From Dechloromonas hortensis (GTDB lineage: Bacteria > Pseudomonadota > Gammaproteobacteria > Burkholderiales > Rhodocyclaceae): a DNA stretch of 64,000 bases. Positions within the stretch are counted from its first letter, which is position 1; each line of letters begins with the position of its first letter. Positions 27,696 through 37,488 of this stretch are shown one piece after another. The stretch spans positions 62,001 through 126,000 of the forward strand of contig NZ_SSSQ01000008.1 of assembly GCF_009469765.1 (NCBI RefSeq), written 5' to 3'. The notes under the pieces are model-generated. The model did not search any database. It worked only from the letters and a program-made list of their open reading frames with translations, and was not told the DNA's origin. Both the position numbers and the translations under genes were made by a program.

Positions 27696-28589
27696 ATGAA
27701 CTCTAATAAATTGGCCACTGCCACCCTGATATTTGCTTCGGTTGCCTCATTACCCGGCACCGGCAATGCACAGACCCTGGAAAAAATCGCCAGCAGCAAC
27801 CAGATTACCGTCTCTTACCGTGAAGCAGCGGTGCCATTCAGTTATGCACTCAGTCCGACCCGAGCCGTCGGCTTCTCGGTAGATTTAACGGATGCCATCA
27901 TTGATGACGTGCGAGCCAAACTGAAGAAACCGAACCTCAAAGTGGTTCGCATCCCGGTTACGGGTCAGAACCGCATTCCGATGCTGGTCGATGGCACCTA
28001 CGATCTGGAATGCGGATCGACGACCAATACGGCGGCACGCGGCAAAGATGTCTCGTTTGCAATCAGCCATTTCTATACCGGGACGCGGCTGTTGGCGAAG
28101 ACCAGCAGCAAGATAAAAAACTACGCCGATCTTGCCGGCAAGACGGTTGTCGCTCCCGCCGGCAGCACGAATGAAAAAGTCGTACGCAAGTACAGCACCG
28201 ACAACAACCTCAACCTGCAATTTATCTCGGGGAAGGACTACGCCGAGTCGCTCCAGATTGTTGAGGAAGATCGTGCTGCGGCCCTTGCACTGGACGATGT
28301 CCTGCTTTTCGGCCTGCGCGCCAATTCGAAAGCCCCCTCTTCACTCGAAGTGGTCGGCGATACGCTACAGGTCGAGCCCTATGGCTGCATGCTGCGCAAG
28401 GATGATCCAGCCTTCAAGAAACTGGTCGATGGGACGATCGCCCGCCTGATGAAGTCAGGTGAATTTGCCCGGCTCTACGCCAAGTGGTTCGAATCACCGA
28501 TTCCACCGAAAGGCGTGGTCCTCGGCATGCCGATGAGCAAACAACTCAAGGCCAATCTCAAAGCGATGAGCGACAAGCCGGAGTTTTAG
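27696..28589 (+). CDS. Periplasmic amino-acid ABC transporter substrate-binding protein
   Basis: This 297-aa SBP_bac_3 protein resembles glutamate/aspartate-binding GltI. It has a signal peptide ending around GTGNA-QT (residue about 26), an early VSYREAAVPFSYAL, IPVTGQNRIPMLVDGTYDLECGSTTN, and the closing KVVVAPAGSTNEK-type region (here KTVVAPAGSTNEK). The ATG at 27696 is preceded by GCGGAGG. No permease or ATPase gene follows, so it is an orphan binding protein, probably using components encoded elsewhere. It is the last backbone gene before the island. Confidence 0.9.
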   Translation: MNSNKLATATLIFASVASLPGTGNAQTLEKIASSNQITVSYREAAVPFSYALSPTRAVGFSVDLTDAIIDDVRAKLKKPNLKVVRIPVTGQNRIPMLVDGTYDLECGSTTNTAARGKDVSFAISHFYTGTRLLAKTSSKIKNYADLAGKTVVAPAGSTNEKVVRKYSTDNNLNLQFISGKDYAESLQIVEEDRAAALALDDVLLFGLRANSKAPSSLEVVGDTLQVEPYGCMLRKDDPAFKKLVDGTIARLMKSGEFARLYAKWFESPIPPKGVVLGMPMSKQLKANLKAMSDKPEF

Positions 28590-28631
28590 GTGCGACGAAG
28601 GGGCAGGCAAGCAGATATCGACCAGACAACA

Positions 28632-28661
28632 AAAAAGCCAACCGAGAAAGGTTGGCTTTTT
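28632..28661 (+). terminator. Rho-independent terminator after the binding-protein gene
   Basis: AAAAAGCCAACC, loop GAGAAA, GGTTGGCTTTTT forms a 12-bp perfect stem flowing into a T-tract, 42 bp past the stop codon. Confidence 0.88.
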
Positions 28662-28695
28662 CTTTTACAGATCAACGACCTGCCTGAATTCGATG

Positions 28696-28721
28696 TGGAG
28701 CGGGCGATGGGAATCGAACCC
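28696..28721 (-). pseudogene. 3' part (26 nt, with CCA) of the split host tRNA-Gly(CCC)
   Basis: Read on the minus strand this is GGGTTC followed by GATTCCCATCGCCCGCTCCA: T-arm, acceptor 3' strand, discriminator and encoded CCA. Its acceptor CGCCCGC pairs exactly with the GCGGGCG at the 5' half at 58,135-58,141. No tRNA 5' part lies next to it. It marks the left edge of the island; the 6-bp core is 28,716-28,721. Confidence 0.9.
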
Positions 28722-29071
28722 TTATATTGGGTTACAGCACGACAAACAGTGTGTGAGTGGGCTGGATACCATTCAAATTGGCAAATCTAGCTCGCGGACA
28801 AACTATGCATCTAGATGCGTATTACACCTATTGGCTCCACGTCCCGCATGCCACTTATACCCTACTGCTGATACACGGCTGACCTGGGACTGCTGAGTTC
28901 GTTGCCAACAATTGGTTTTAACTGCTTTGGCGATGTATGTATGGATACCGTACTACATACAAACCTAAGACTCGGTGTTTCCACCGTCCCATTCATTTCA
29001 GTACCCCTGTTCACAAATTTGGGTACAGAGAAGCCGATAGCGTTACGGGCATAGCTCCTTGGTGACGGCGA
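28722..29071. other. Left-end non-coding region of the island
   Basis: These 350 bp between the left core and the XRE gene show no convincing gene. Directly inside the core, AACCC-7 nt-GGGTT forms a short inverted repeat (28,717-28,733). The rest is probably recombinase-binding sequence and the end of the regulator transcript. Confidence 0.5.
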
Positions 29072-29317
29072 CTATACGGCGCCAGCTGTGTTGTCTCCAG
29101 CCAATGTTTCTGCTTTCTGCACGAGTTCGGATGCGCTCATCCCCATTGCGTCAGCGATAAGCCAAAGCGTATTGAGGTTCAGTGCAACCTCACTGCGTTC
29201 AATGCGACCTAATCCATTTCTGTGAAGTTTGGCAGATTCAGCCAACTTCTCTTGCGAAATGTTCAGACGCGTACGCGCTTCCCGTATAACAACTCCCAAA
29301 GCTTCAATTCGTGTCAT
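29072..29317 (-). CDS. XRE-family helix-turn-helix regulator
   Basis: This 81-aa protein is almost entirely an HTH_3 domain: GVVIREARTRLNISQEKLAE, HRNGLGRIERSEVALNLNTLWLIADAMG. It resembles small cro/C-protein-like regulators that control restriction or mobile-element genes. It is the first island gene at the left end, divergent from a small unknown gene, and the intervening 105 bp contain two similar near-palindromes that may be its operators. Confidence 0.85.
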   Translation of the reverse strand: MTRIEALGVVIREARTRLNISQEKLAESAKLHRNGLGRIERSEVALNLNTLWLIADAMGMSASELVQKAETLAGDNTAGAV

Positions 29318-29371
29318 GCCTGCTCACCGGTTTTCGGCCGAGTTTCAGGCGCTTTTCTGTTAGAATCTACA

Positions 29372-29396
29372 CACCAAAGTGTTCCACCATAAAGTG
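29372..29396. promoter_or_regulatory. Candidate XRE operator pair
   Basis: CACCAAAGTG (29,372-29,381) and CACCATAAAGTG (29,385-29,396) are two near-palindromic half-similar boxes spaced 13 bp apart in the divergent intergenic region beside the XRE gene. They lie downstream of TAGAAT (29,361-29,366), a possible -10 for the rightward gene. Confidence 0.35.
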
Positions 29397-29464
29397 GTCA
29401 TAACTGATGAGCATGCCTTTAAGTGGCAGAGGTGGGCTCGCCTGGAATCATTGAGGAGGGAGAT

Positions 29465-29890
29465 TTGGAACGCAAACTGTTCGGGCATCGCCCAAATCGC
29501 TTTCACAATCTCTTTTATGACGGGGATTGGCATACGCAATTGGCTACGGCTCTGGTGCTGGCAAAAAATTCAACTGCCTCGCAAGAGTTGGTCGCTGCCA
29601 TAGAAATCCTTGAGCATCAGCTTGAGAAAAATAATGAGTGCATCCATACCGTGGCTGTCGTTCAGAAGGTACCGGTAGGCATGGAAGCAGCCTTCTTGAT
29701 GAACTGTATTGAGCAGTGCATCGATGTAGCACCTGCCAATCTTTGTCTGACTTCAACAGGGCACCTTGAGCTAAGGATTACTGCGCGTGGGAACCTGAAT
29801 AGTGTGCAAAATATGGCGACTTCAATACTTTCGTATGGGGTAGCTCAAGCGGAAGCAATCATATCCGCAGCCAAATGGACATTTAGATGA
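29465..29890 (+). CDS. Hypothetical island protein
   Basis: The frame is open from a GTG at 29,423. I prefer the TTG at 29,465, because GAGGAGGG lies just upstream, giving 141 aa. The protein begins LERKLFGHRPNRFHNLFYDGDW, has a helical middle with SQELVAAIEILEHQLEKNNE, and a C-terminal beta-rich region. I recognise no family. It is divergent from the XRE regulator, which may control it. Confidence 0.5.
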   Translation: MERKLFGHRPNRFHNLFYDGDWHTQLATALVLAKNSTASQELVAAIEILEHQLEKNNECIHTVAVVQKVPVGMEAAFLMNCIEQCIDVAPANLCLTSTGHLELRITARGNLNSVQNMATSILSYGVAQAEAIISAAKWTFR

Positions 29891-29993
29891 GCATGGCTCA
29901 ACTCTGAAGGTGGATTCCCGGGTGTGGGGCATTTCGGTGGCAACATTGAATGATTTCCAAAGCAAGCTATTGCTAGGGGGTAGGGAGCAAACG

Positions 29994-32900
29994 CTATGCC
30001 TCTGTGTCGGTCGGTAAAGCCGCAAACTCACAGGCAAATTCAAATGTTATGTCCACCTTTCCTTGAGATTCATTTCCCGCATGGACCGCGATTCCACTAT
30101 CGCCCTGCCGCTTTTGAAATCGCAGCCTCTGTAGCCACTCTTTGTGGAGCACCAAATACCTAGCTGAACTCATTGGCACGGTATAAACCTCCACGTCATT
30201 CACAGTGGAATACAGGCCGCGCTTCGCGCTGGCAGGTGGGCGAATGACGAACCCCGTCGGCACCGGACCATCTTCAGGCAAACGATAAGGGGATAGATGC
30301 TCTGCGCGTTGCCCTGAGGCCACAAGTATGACTGGAGTCCCACCTTCGGCAGTAACTGAAGAAATCCTTGCATTGAGGTCTGCGTAGAAGGCATCTACGT
30401 TGTCGTCGCGGACCGGCTCGATACCGCGCGTTCGCTGCATCTTGACCAAGGCAACAGCAAACGCTCGGCGAGCTGTGTACTCACCGAACCAATGTATGAG
30501 CTGCTCATCTGGTGCTTCGAGCGGAAGATTTGTGAACGGCAACTTAGAAAGATTTGTGAAGCGTTGGCTCGCTGACTCGAGTACATCGTCAGTCGCTTCG
30601 TAGTTCGTGGTCACAGCAATGGGGAACTCTGTCTGTTCTTCGTTGCTGAAAACGCAGGAGTGGACTCGCTTCGCCAACTCCACCAATAGAGCTTGGTCGA
30701 GCAAAGCATCATTGACGGTTGTCTCATGAGCCTTTGACGCTACCGTTGCAGCCTCCTCGCAGACAGCGGCAGCCCACGTTACGGCCTCCTCAAATGGTTC
30801 AGTCCGCTCAAGGACATCACGCAGCTTCTCGATAGTAGTCGAATGCCTTTTGATGTCATCCTGGCCAAGCTTGGTCGCAAGTCCATTGAAGTGCCGCGAG
30901 ATGCGGCTAAGTCGTCTGAGGTCTTCGTGCCATGTCTCGACGAGGGTTGAGAATGTACGAACGTCGTCACGGCGACCAACCGCCAAGGTCGTCAAGTACA
31001 TGACTTGCCCAAGGACCAACGCATCGACATCGTTGGCCCCCGACAGTGAGTAAATGCGCCCTGATGTCATAGGCTCTCTAGTGTCCGCACGGAACCGCTC
31101 GACGATTTTATCCAAGCGTTGCGAGTAGGTAGGGTCAGCGAATTGCGCACGGGCGAGTCGAGCTACTGCCGTACCGGCGTTTTGATACCGCTCAACTTCG
31201 GCAGTGCCTCCTGCATCGTAGCCCCGCCCTCCTATCAGGGCACCCACGATTTCAATACACAACGAATCTTCTGCGCATTCGATACCAGCCGCGTGCTCAA
31301 GCAAAACGATGGCGCTCACCATGCAGATGTCTGTCCAGTACCTCTTCAGGACTACGGCAAGGAGTTGAGTGGCCGCTTCTTTTGATTGAGCCCCTTCCGG
31401 AAGGTCAGGAATATGTATCCGAACCTCGTCCCAGCTCAGGTCAGCAACCGCCAGAGTCAGTAGGTTCCAACCGGCTTGTGGCGCACCGCGGTCCGCATCG
31501 AATTCAAATTGTCGCCCACCCCACCACTTGACTAGTGAGTCTTCCAAACGCCTTGCCGCCTCGGCATCACCTCGTGCTACAGCAGCAAGAAGAAGTCGAG
31601 CCGTTTCGTCGATGTGCGCCGCGTAGACTTTGACCCGTGTGACATGAGCTTGCCACAGTTTGGCATCGCGCCAGTTTGTATCCTCTTCGATAGTGATGTG
31701 GATGCTCTCCCAGGAGCCAACCCAGCCTTGGACCGCATCGCGATAGACGTTTCGTAGAGGAAGCGACAAGAGGTGCGGGCCATGTGCTGCGAGAGTCGGT
31801 TCTGACGCTACGCGACGACTCCACCAAAGACTCAGGTGATACATCAACAGGGTTGACGAAAGGAGCAAGGGCACCAGTATCTCCTGAGGCTGTTGTTCGA
31901 CCTGGCGAGCTAGTCGCGCTGAAATCGCTGAGGCACGTAGAAAAAAACGGTCGTCGTTCTCCAGCCCCGCAACTGCAGCCTCTGCGATGGTGCGATACGG
32001 CTCCATCCATTCGTGGCACATGACCTGAGACCCCCATCCATAGGGGTCTCGAAGCATACAAACACTGTCCAAGGAGTCGTCGCCCAAGCGAAATCGGGCT
32101 GCACGTAGCAACCCAGTGTGAACCTCCACCAAGTCATCGAGCGCTTGCCTGAACCCAGGTTCTCGACCGAGTTCGATTTGAGATGCTGCCTCTTGGCCGA
32201 GTTCTTCCATCACCTCCACGGAGGTGAATGGCATGGCTGACAATGTCGGACGCATGAACCGATACGCCCCCCGAATAGCAACCCGGGCAAACATGTCTGG
32301 TGAGTCGGCATCGCGTACCCGACACAGCACGTGTTTTTCAGCAGGATTGTCCGGAGTACAAGGGAACTCAAGAAGCGGGTGCCCGCCATGGAGGGAGCGT
32401 GGTGCATGCATCCATCTGGTGACAGCCCAGCCAAGTAGTTTAAAGTGAACATCGCCGAGCAATTTCGGCGTGGAGAAGAGGCGATTTATCACTGGGCTGC
32501 CCTCTCCCATTGGGAACAAGAGAACTTTCGGATTGGCGCCCTCGTCCGATGGGTTTGTCTCTGGTACCCAACCTTGTTTCTGCGCGTTCTGCAGCGCCAA
32601 GCCCATGGCAAAGGTCCGAACTTCTCTTGGTAGGGTGATGCACTGAGTGAGCCACTGCAATGTCTGGACTCGCCGTTCGTCCTGCAGGTATTGGGCGGTG
32701 CGAGCGAGGAACCACCCAGTAAGGAATAGATTGATGGCCAGCCAAACGACATTGGCGACCATTGCTGCCTGAACTTGCTGTATCGACATCCAAGGCAGAG
32801 CTAGGTACTGGAGCGTCATCAATACTAGTAAGGCAAACGAACTGGTCCCCGATGGCTTGACACCTGTCTCGAGCAAAAAGGCCGTTAGCGCCACTTTCGC

Positions 32901-33305
32901 AGTCGCACGTCGCTGCAGCAGGAAGGCCACAAATGATATGACCAACGGATACACCAGGGCCACGACAGTCGCCTGGACCGACCAAGCAGTACCGAAGTAA
33001 GTTGGTAGGTCAGACTTAATCCAAAGCTCGAGAGATAGTGAGCAACGTTCGGCAAGGGTCAGCAGTGACGCTATGACACATACCCACAGAAAGGCGGCTA
33101 CCAGCAAGAATCTCCAGGGGTGCGCAGCCGCGCCAAGCAAAAGACGCTCAAACCAAGTGTTCTTTCGGAGGTCTGGGGCAAACTTTTGCCATTGATATAT
33201 GTATTGGCCCACGTGCCAAGAGAGCGAGCCCAATAGGCGTCGCGGGATTACGGCGACTACAAATTGCAGTATGAGGCTGAATATCCATTCGACGGTATTT
33301 GTCAT
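29994..33305 (-). CDS. Very large membrane-anchored protein of unknown function (1103 aa)
   Basis: The N-terminal 210 residues contain about five hydrophobic segments (roughly 5-20, 65-85, 108-130, 155-172 and 182-202). They are followed by about 890 mostly helical soluble residues with one further hydrophobic stretch near residue 495. I see no Walker, nuclease or protease motif. It starts 30 bp after the stop of the 1206-aa gene on the same strand, so the two form an operon. The domain layout (membrane anchor plus large cytoplasmic part) would suit a membrane-acting effector or sensor, but that is inference only. Confidence 0.8.
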   Translation of the reverse strand: MTNTVEWIFSLILQFVVAVIPRRLLGSLSWHVGQYIYQWQKFAPDLRKNTWFERLLLGAAAHPWRFLLVAAFLWVCVIASLLTLAERCSLSLELWIKSDLPTYFGTAWSVQATVVALVYPLVISFVAFLLQRRATAKVALTAFLLETGVKPSGTSSFALLVLMTLQYLALPWMSIQQVQAAMVANVVWLAINLFLTGWFLARTAQYLQDERRVQTLQWLTQCITLPREVRTFAMGLALQNAQKQGWVPETNPSDEGANPKVLLFPMGEGSPVINRLFSTPKLLGDVHFKLLGWAVTRWMHAPRSLHGGHPLLEFPCTPDNPAEKHVLCRVRDADSPDMFARVAIRGAYRFMRPTLSAMPFTSVEVMEELGQEAASQIELGREPGFRQALDDLVEVHTGLLRAARFRLGDDSLDSVCMLRDPYGWGSQVMCHEWMEPYRTIAEAAVAGLENDDRFFLRASAISARLARQVEQQPQEILVPLLLSSTLLMYHLSLWWSRRVASEPTLAAHGPHLLSLPLRNVYRDAVQGWVGSWESIHITIEEDTNWRDAKLWQAHVTRVKVYAAHIDETARLLLAAVARGDAEAARRLEDSLVKWWGGRQFEFDADRGAPQAGWNLLTLAVADLSWDEVRIHIPDLPEGAQSKEAATQLLAVVLKRYWTDICMVSAIVLLEHAAGIECAEDSLCIEIVGALIGGRGYDAGGTAEVERYQNAGTAVARLARAQFADPTYSQRLDKIVERFRADTREPMTSGRIYSLSGANDVDALVLGQVMYLTTLAVGRRDDVRTFSTLVETWHEDLRRLSRISRHFNGLATKLGQDDIKRHSTTIEKLRDVLERTEPFEEAVTWAAAVCEEAATVASKAHETTVNDALLDQALLVELAKRVHSCVFSNEEQTEFPIAVTTNYEATDDVLESASQRFTNLSKLPFTNLPLEAPDEQLIHWFGEYTARRAFAVALVKMQRTRGIEPVRDDNVDAFYADLNARISSVTAEGGTPVILVASGQRAEHLSPYRLPEDGPVPTGFVIRPPASAKRGLYSTVNDVEVYTVPMSSARYLVLHKEWLQRLRFQKRQGDSGIAVHAGNESQGKVDITFEFACEFAALPTDTEA

Positions 33306-33335
33306 TCGTCCCCTCCCTTTTAGTGCAATAGATGT

Positions 33336-36300
33336 TTAGGCCTTAAGGTCCGCAATCAAGAACGCCACTGCGACCTCTCTGTGTCCGGCTAGATAGGTGG
33401 CGATATATCCGCTTGTCTCGTTATCGGGAGGCCCTAGATGCTCGCAGTCAAGGTATGTGAGACCGGGAGGAGCCTCATATTCGAGCATGCGCCTGACATA
33501 TTCGAAGAGAGGTTTGACCTCCTTCGCGTACGCGTAAGTGACGTGGAAATAGATATCACAGATGCCATACGACAATAGCTTGTCGAAATGTTTTTTGAGA
33601 TTAGTCCGGTCAAGGCTGGTGCAGACGAGCGCCTCATAGATGGATAATTCCTGACCAGAGACTCGAATAACGGCGTCCCGTTCGCCTGGATTGCCGTTTG
33701 AAGTTGCCCCACCGAGCGACTGGTCAGCGACATCCCACTTGGCCACTGCGAGCGAAGCTCCCAACACCTCTCGCACTGCTGTGTTGAGGTCGTCCTCGAG
33801 CCTTGCCTCGTCCTCTGGATTTTTCCGGTCACGCAACATCGCCGCCATGTGTTGAAGCGCGGCAACGGCACGTGAGACTTGCCGTATGAGATAGCCTCGA
33901 ACTCCGCACCCGGGGGGGCCGAGTACGTTACCAACCTGAGAAGGTGGAAGCTCGGTCAACTGCTGCAAGGCGGCCCGAATGAGTGAAATCGTATCGACGG
34001 TAACTGTTGGCGATGTGACGCTGGATGTTGGAATGCCAGCCTCCAGGTCATTCTTGAGGGCAATCAGTTGGTCGTCAGTACCGAACTCGGTTATTGCAGC
34101 ATCCAATATCGCCATCGCCTCGTCCCGGCGCCCCATCTCTGATGTTGCAAGTACGACGATGTGCTCAAGGTCTGGGCTTCGCTTTTCCCGACGACGCGCA
34201 GCCACGCTCTCCAATGCATCCTCTGGCCTTCCCAAGGCAAGCAATAGCAGCGCACGGTTTGCAAGTAAGTTGCTGCTGGCTTGCCCCTCGTTCGTTGTGA
34301 CCGCGGCATTGATTTCTGCAAGTAGGCCCTCGCCGGTCACTTTGTCCGCACCGCTCAATGGATGAAGGGTTGTCCCCAGAATCTGTTGAATGGCAACCGC
34401 AAAGGCGTTCTCCTTGTATGCAGAGGCCGCACCGGGATGCGCTGCGAGGCGTTCCAGTACGTCCCTAGCTCGAGCCAAATTGCCGTTCGGACGCAGCAGT
34501 TGGGAGGTCGCTTTATAGAAGTCCAGTTGCTCTTGCGCTTGTCGCGTTGTGAACTCATTCAGTGCGGACGGAACGAGCATGTCGTCAAGTGCAATCCAGT
34601 TCTTCTCCTTCAACAGTAGCCGAAGCCCGAGGCCAAAAAGACCAAGCTGGAACTCCTGGGGAGCACGGTCCAAGTGCTGTGCTGCTTCATCCAGATGCTC
34701 GCGGGCAAGCCCGTACTCACCAGCGACCAATAAGGACTCGATGCGGTGGTGTATCTCGGGCCAGGTCCAAAGCGTTGAAGCCTCTCCTGGTTTCAGCTGC
34801 CGCAACCTCGCTTGGATGCATGGTTTAGCCGTCGCGGGTAGGTGCTGGATAAGCTCAGCAAGTAGCACCGGGTCGTCGGACTGAGCAAGCGCCTGCAGCA
34901 TGGCTTCCTGATGACTGCCGTCTAGCCGACGCCATGCGGCGGCGAGGTCTTGTGCCGGCGAGCCGTCCTCGCGTGCAAGAAAGGGAAGTGGGCTGTACCT
35001 GTCCGTGAGGGCTCCGATGCGTCCTTTCTCGGCATGCTCAATGGCACTGCGCGAAATGAGCACTTGAAATGCGTCGCAAAGCTCTGCCGGTACGTCTCCG
35101 TCAGGCCAACCCGCTACGGCGCGAGCGAGCAACCGCACATGCCCTCTTAGGGTTCGAGCAATCGATGAATGCAAGGATGGTCTTTCATCCTCCGGCGTCT
35201 CTCGCAGCAGCTTTGAGATATCGAATGGGATTAACAGCGCATCTCGGTCGGATTCGGCTTGTGTAAGTGCAGTAGCGACGAGCCGCGCGGCCAGTTCTGT
35301 GGACAAGCTGGGCGCGTCGGTCCATTCCAGGTGCAGGTCGTGCGCAAACTTTGAATACAGTGCGACGATGGGGCGCGCGTCGACAACTGGCACGTTCGAA
35401 AGGCAGTTCAGCCCGGTGAGCACTCCCGCAAAGCACGCACGGGGTACGTTATTTTCGTAGGCCATCTGGGACACCAGGTGGTGCAACACCGCAGACTGAA
35501 GTTCTTCCGTTTCCCTTGCGACCACCCCGAGAAGCTGCCGCCCGATGGGTCTCCTCGAATCTGCAACGGCCCTACCTCTGCCATCGCTGCTGGCATAGCA
35601 CCAAGTAATCAAAGATGCGTATTCCTCGAGGTCAAGCGTGCCCTCACGTAAGTGGTAAGCTAGGAGCGATAGCGCGTCCTGGACAGCAAACGCCTTGGTC
35701 TGGGCTTCACGGCTCACATTTCGGTCACTATCTCGCCCTAACTCCGAACGCCATTCAATGGCCAACTTGGCAGCAAGGCCTGCAGCACGCTGGTGCATCA
35801 GCATGTCCACCAACAGCGCAGGTACGGCATCTACATGGAACAGGAGTTGCTGCAATGCCATCGGGTGTTCGGCTGCGAACGATAGAACCGTTGCCGCTGT
35901 GCCCGTGACGCTCTGCCCGATATCGCTCTTCTCAAGCTCGGAGCAAAGCAGCCCAAATGCAAAGCTGACCGTGCTTGCGCCGAGGCGCTCCATCATGAGA
36001 TGTTCGACCTCGGGCCATTTTAGCCAGTCGCCCCGAGACACCAGTGTCCGCGGCGGAGCTACCCTCGGAGTCCTTGCATACCGCAGTTGGTCCTGCGGAA
36101 TCGCAAATACCTTTTCGAGAGCGTCTGTATAGTGCGCAACATCGTTGTCCCAAGTCCCCCAAAGGGTCTGTCGCTTCAAGGCTCGCTGAGCCGCCTCACG
36201 GCAATACCGCATCTCAGTCTGGCCCCAGCCAATGTCCCATCTGCCTGTACCGCCGAGGACCTTGCACCACGCAGACCACTCCAAGAAGGCTCTGTCGATA

Positions 36301-36956
36301 GCCTCGGCATTAGCTTCTAGTAATTCCGACGAACCACTAACCTCGTTATCGACAACAATAGCTGCCTGCCTTGCATTGCCGCTTTCGTCCGCAGCAAGAG
36401 ACTGTGGCTTCGGGCAGAGTCGTTCCCACAGCCGACCTGCAAGCCAGTCTGGGTCTTTGGTAGGAAGGCGCCGGTCGAGCCAGTTCTCTTCCAATATCCT
36501 GGCTGCAAGCGCTTTGGCGTGAGGAGGTGTCGTGTCAGTCTTGGCAACGAGCCGAACCTTGCTGAGTCCCGTCAAAAAGGCCTTCGTGCTCGGGCTCGGG
36601 TACGTAATGTGCGAGAGTGTGCCTAGAGGTGTTCTCTGCACAATCCAGCGGCCGCCGTCGAAGAACACCCAACCCAAACAAGTGAGGTCGTCGAACGTCG
36701 GGCCGCCTTCTGCAATGCGCTGCTCTGATTCGTCCCAGGCCTTAGCAACGTCCTCTGCTCCACCCTGAAACTCCAATCGGTAGTGCTGGCAAAGGTCGAG
36801 AAGACTGAGTTCGTCGACTATCCCATCTTGTCCGAAGATAGGGCGCAAGTGACGCGACCGCGACAACCAACGCTCGAACATCTGTCTCAGCTCGATACGC
36901 ACCTTCAGCGGTGCCCACATGCCGTCGAGCGGACGCACCTCTTCGAATCCGACCAC
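33336..36956 (-). CDS. Very large helical-repeat protein of unknown function (1206 aa)
   Basis: This is a soluble 1206-aa protein. The middle and C-terminal half are rich in paired helices; TPR-like units are clearest around residues 880-970 (NLLANRALLLLALGRPEDAL and GRRDEAMAILDAAITEFG). The last 150 residues form a separate alpha/beta domain with IRVSGQELSIYEALVCTSLD, KKHFDKLLSYGICDIYFHVT and a hydrophobic C-terminal VAVAFLIADLKA. No known catalytic motif is evident. It heads a two-gene operon with the 1103-aa membrane protein. Helical-repeat scaffolds of this size are common as sensors in defence systems. Confidence 0.8.
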   Translation of the reverse strand: MVGFEEVRPLDGMWAPLKVRIELRQMFERWLSRSRHLRPIFGQDGIVDELSLLDLCQHYRLEFQGGAEDVAKAWDESEQRIAEGGPTFDDLTCLGWVFFDGGRWIVQRTPLGTLSHITYPSPSTKAFLTGLSKVRLVAKTDTTPPHAKALAARILEENWLDRRLPTKDPDWLAGRLWERLCPKPQSLAADESGNARQAAIVVDNEVSGSSELLEANAEAIDRAFLEWSAWCKVLGGTGRWDIGWGQTEMRYCREAAQRALKRQTLWGTWDNDVAHYTDALEKVFAIPQDQLRYARTPRVAPPRTLVSRGDWLKWPEVEHLMMERLGASTVSFAFGLLCSELEKSDIGQSVTGTAATVLSFAAEHPMALQQLLFHVDAVPALLVDMLMHQRAAGLAAKLAIEWRSELGRDSDRNVSREAQTKAFAVQDALSLLAYHLREGTLDLEEYASLITWCYASSDGRGRAVADSRRPIGRQLLGVVARETEELQSAVLHHLVSQMAYENNVPRACFAGVLTGLNCLSNVPVVDARPIVALYSKFAHDLHLEWTDAPSLSTELAARLVATALTQAESDRDALLIPFDISKLLRETPEDERPSLHSSIARTLRGHVRLLARAVAGWPDGDVPAELCDAFQVLISRSAIEHAEKGRIGALTDRYSPLPFLAREDGSPAQDLAAAWRRLDGSHQEAMLQALAQSDDPVLLAELIQHLPATAKPCIQARLRQLKPGEASTLWTWPEIHHRIESLLVAGEYGLAREHLDEAAQHLDRAPQEFQLGLFGLGLRLLLKEKNWIALDDMLVPSALNEFTTRQAQEQLDFYKATSQLLRPNGNLARARDVLERLAAHPGAASAYKENAFAVAIQQILGTTLHPLSGADKVTGEGLLAEINAAVTTNEGQASSNLLANRALLLLALGRPEDALESVAARRREKRSPDLEHIVVLATSEMGRRDEAMAILDAAITEFGTDDQLIALKNDLEAGIPTSSVTSPTVTVDTISLIRAALQQLTELPPSQVGNVLGPPGCGVRGYLIRQVSRAVAALQHMAAMLRDRKNPEDEARLEDDLNTAVREVLGASLAVAKWDVADQSLGGATSNGNPGERDAVIRVSGQELSIYEALVCTSLDRTNLKKHFDKLLSYGICDIYFHVTYAYAKEVKPLFEYVRRMLEYEAPPGLTYLDCEHLGPPDNETSGYIATYLAGHREVAVAFLIADLKA

Positions 36957-37488
36957 GAATCCCCCTATCTAGTCTCTCAGCCACGCATGTTACGTCACGA
37001 AGCCGCCGCATCTCGGCAAATGGCTCAGTTCACCGCAACCGAGCGGGTCAACAGTATTCAACCCCGCCTTCTCCGAACATCTCGAATGCATTGAGCGCGC
37101 CATGTTGCTGGATGACCTGACGGTCTTGCGCGTCGCTACCTAAGTGATGAACATCAGCTCGTTCGAACAGACCTTGCCGAATTGCCGTGAGGGGACCTCG
37201 GTCGTGTACGTGCACCTGTGTCGGCTACCCAAGGACATGAAGTCCTTGGCTGCGTGCCGCTAGGCCGTAGCTGATATTGACCAGTCGCATTCGAACGATA
37301 GGTAATGAATCCTTACATATTTATGCAAACGCGTTGTCGCGTAAGGTGTGAAATCGTATAGCAAGTGTAGGAGGCGAGGTTTGGAATTTTGGTCTGAAAC
37401 GGAACCTATTGGGGCAGGTTAGTTCAGGCTGGAAGCTGATACCATTGTTCTTTTTTTGGCCTGTTTAGGGCAGTACCCCAGCCTAGCC
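36957..37488. other. 532-bp intergenic region without a recognised gene
   Basis: This separates the divergent 1206-aa gene and the 261-aa gene. Only short frames without sites are present. It should hold both promoters; the sequence becomes AT-rich from about 37,300, where the rightward promoter is most likely. I see no repeat or RNA gene. Confidence 0.5.
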
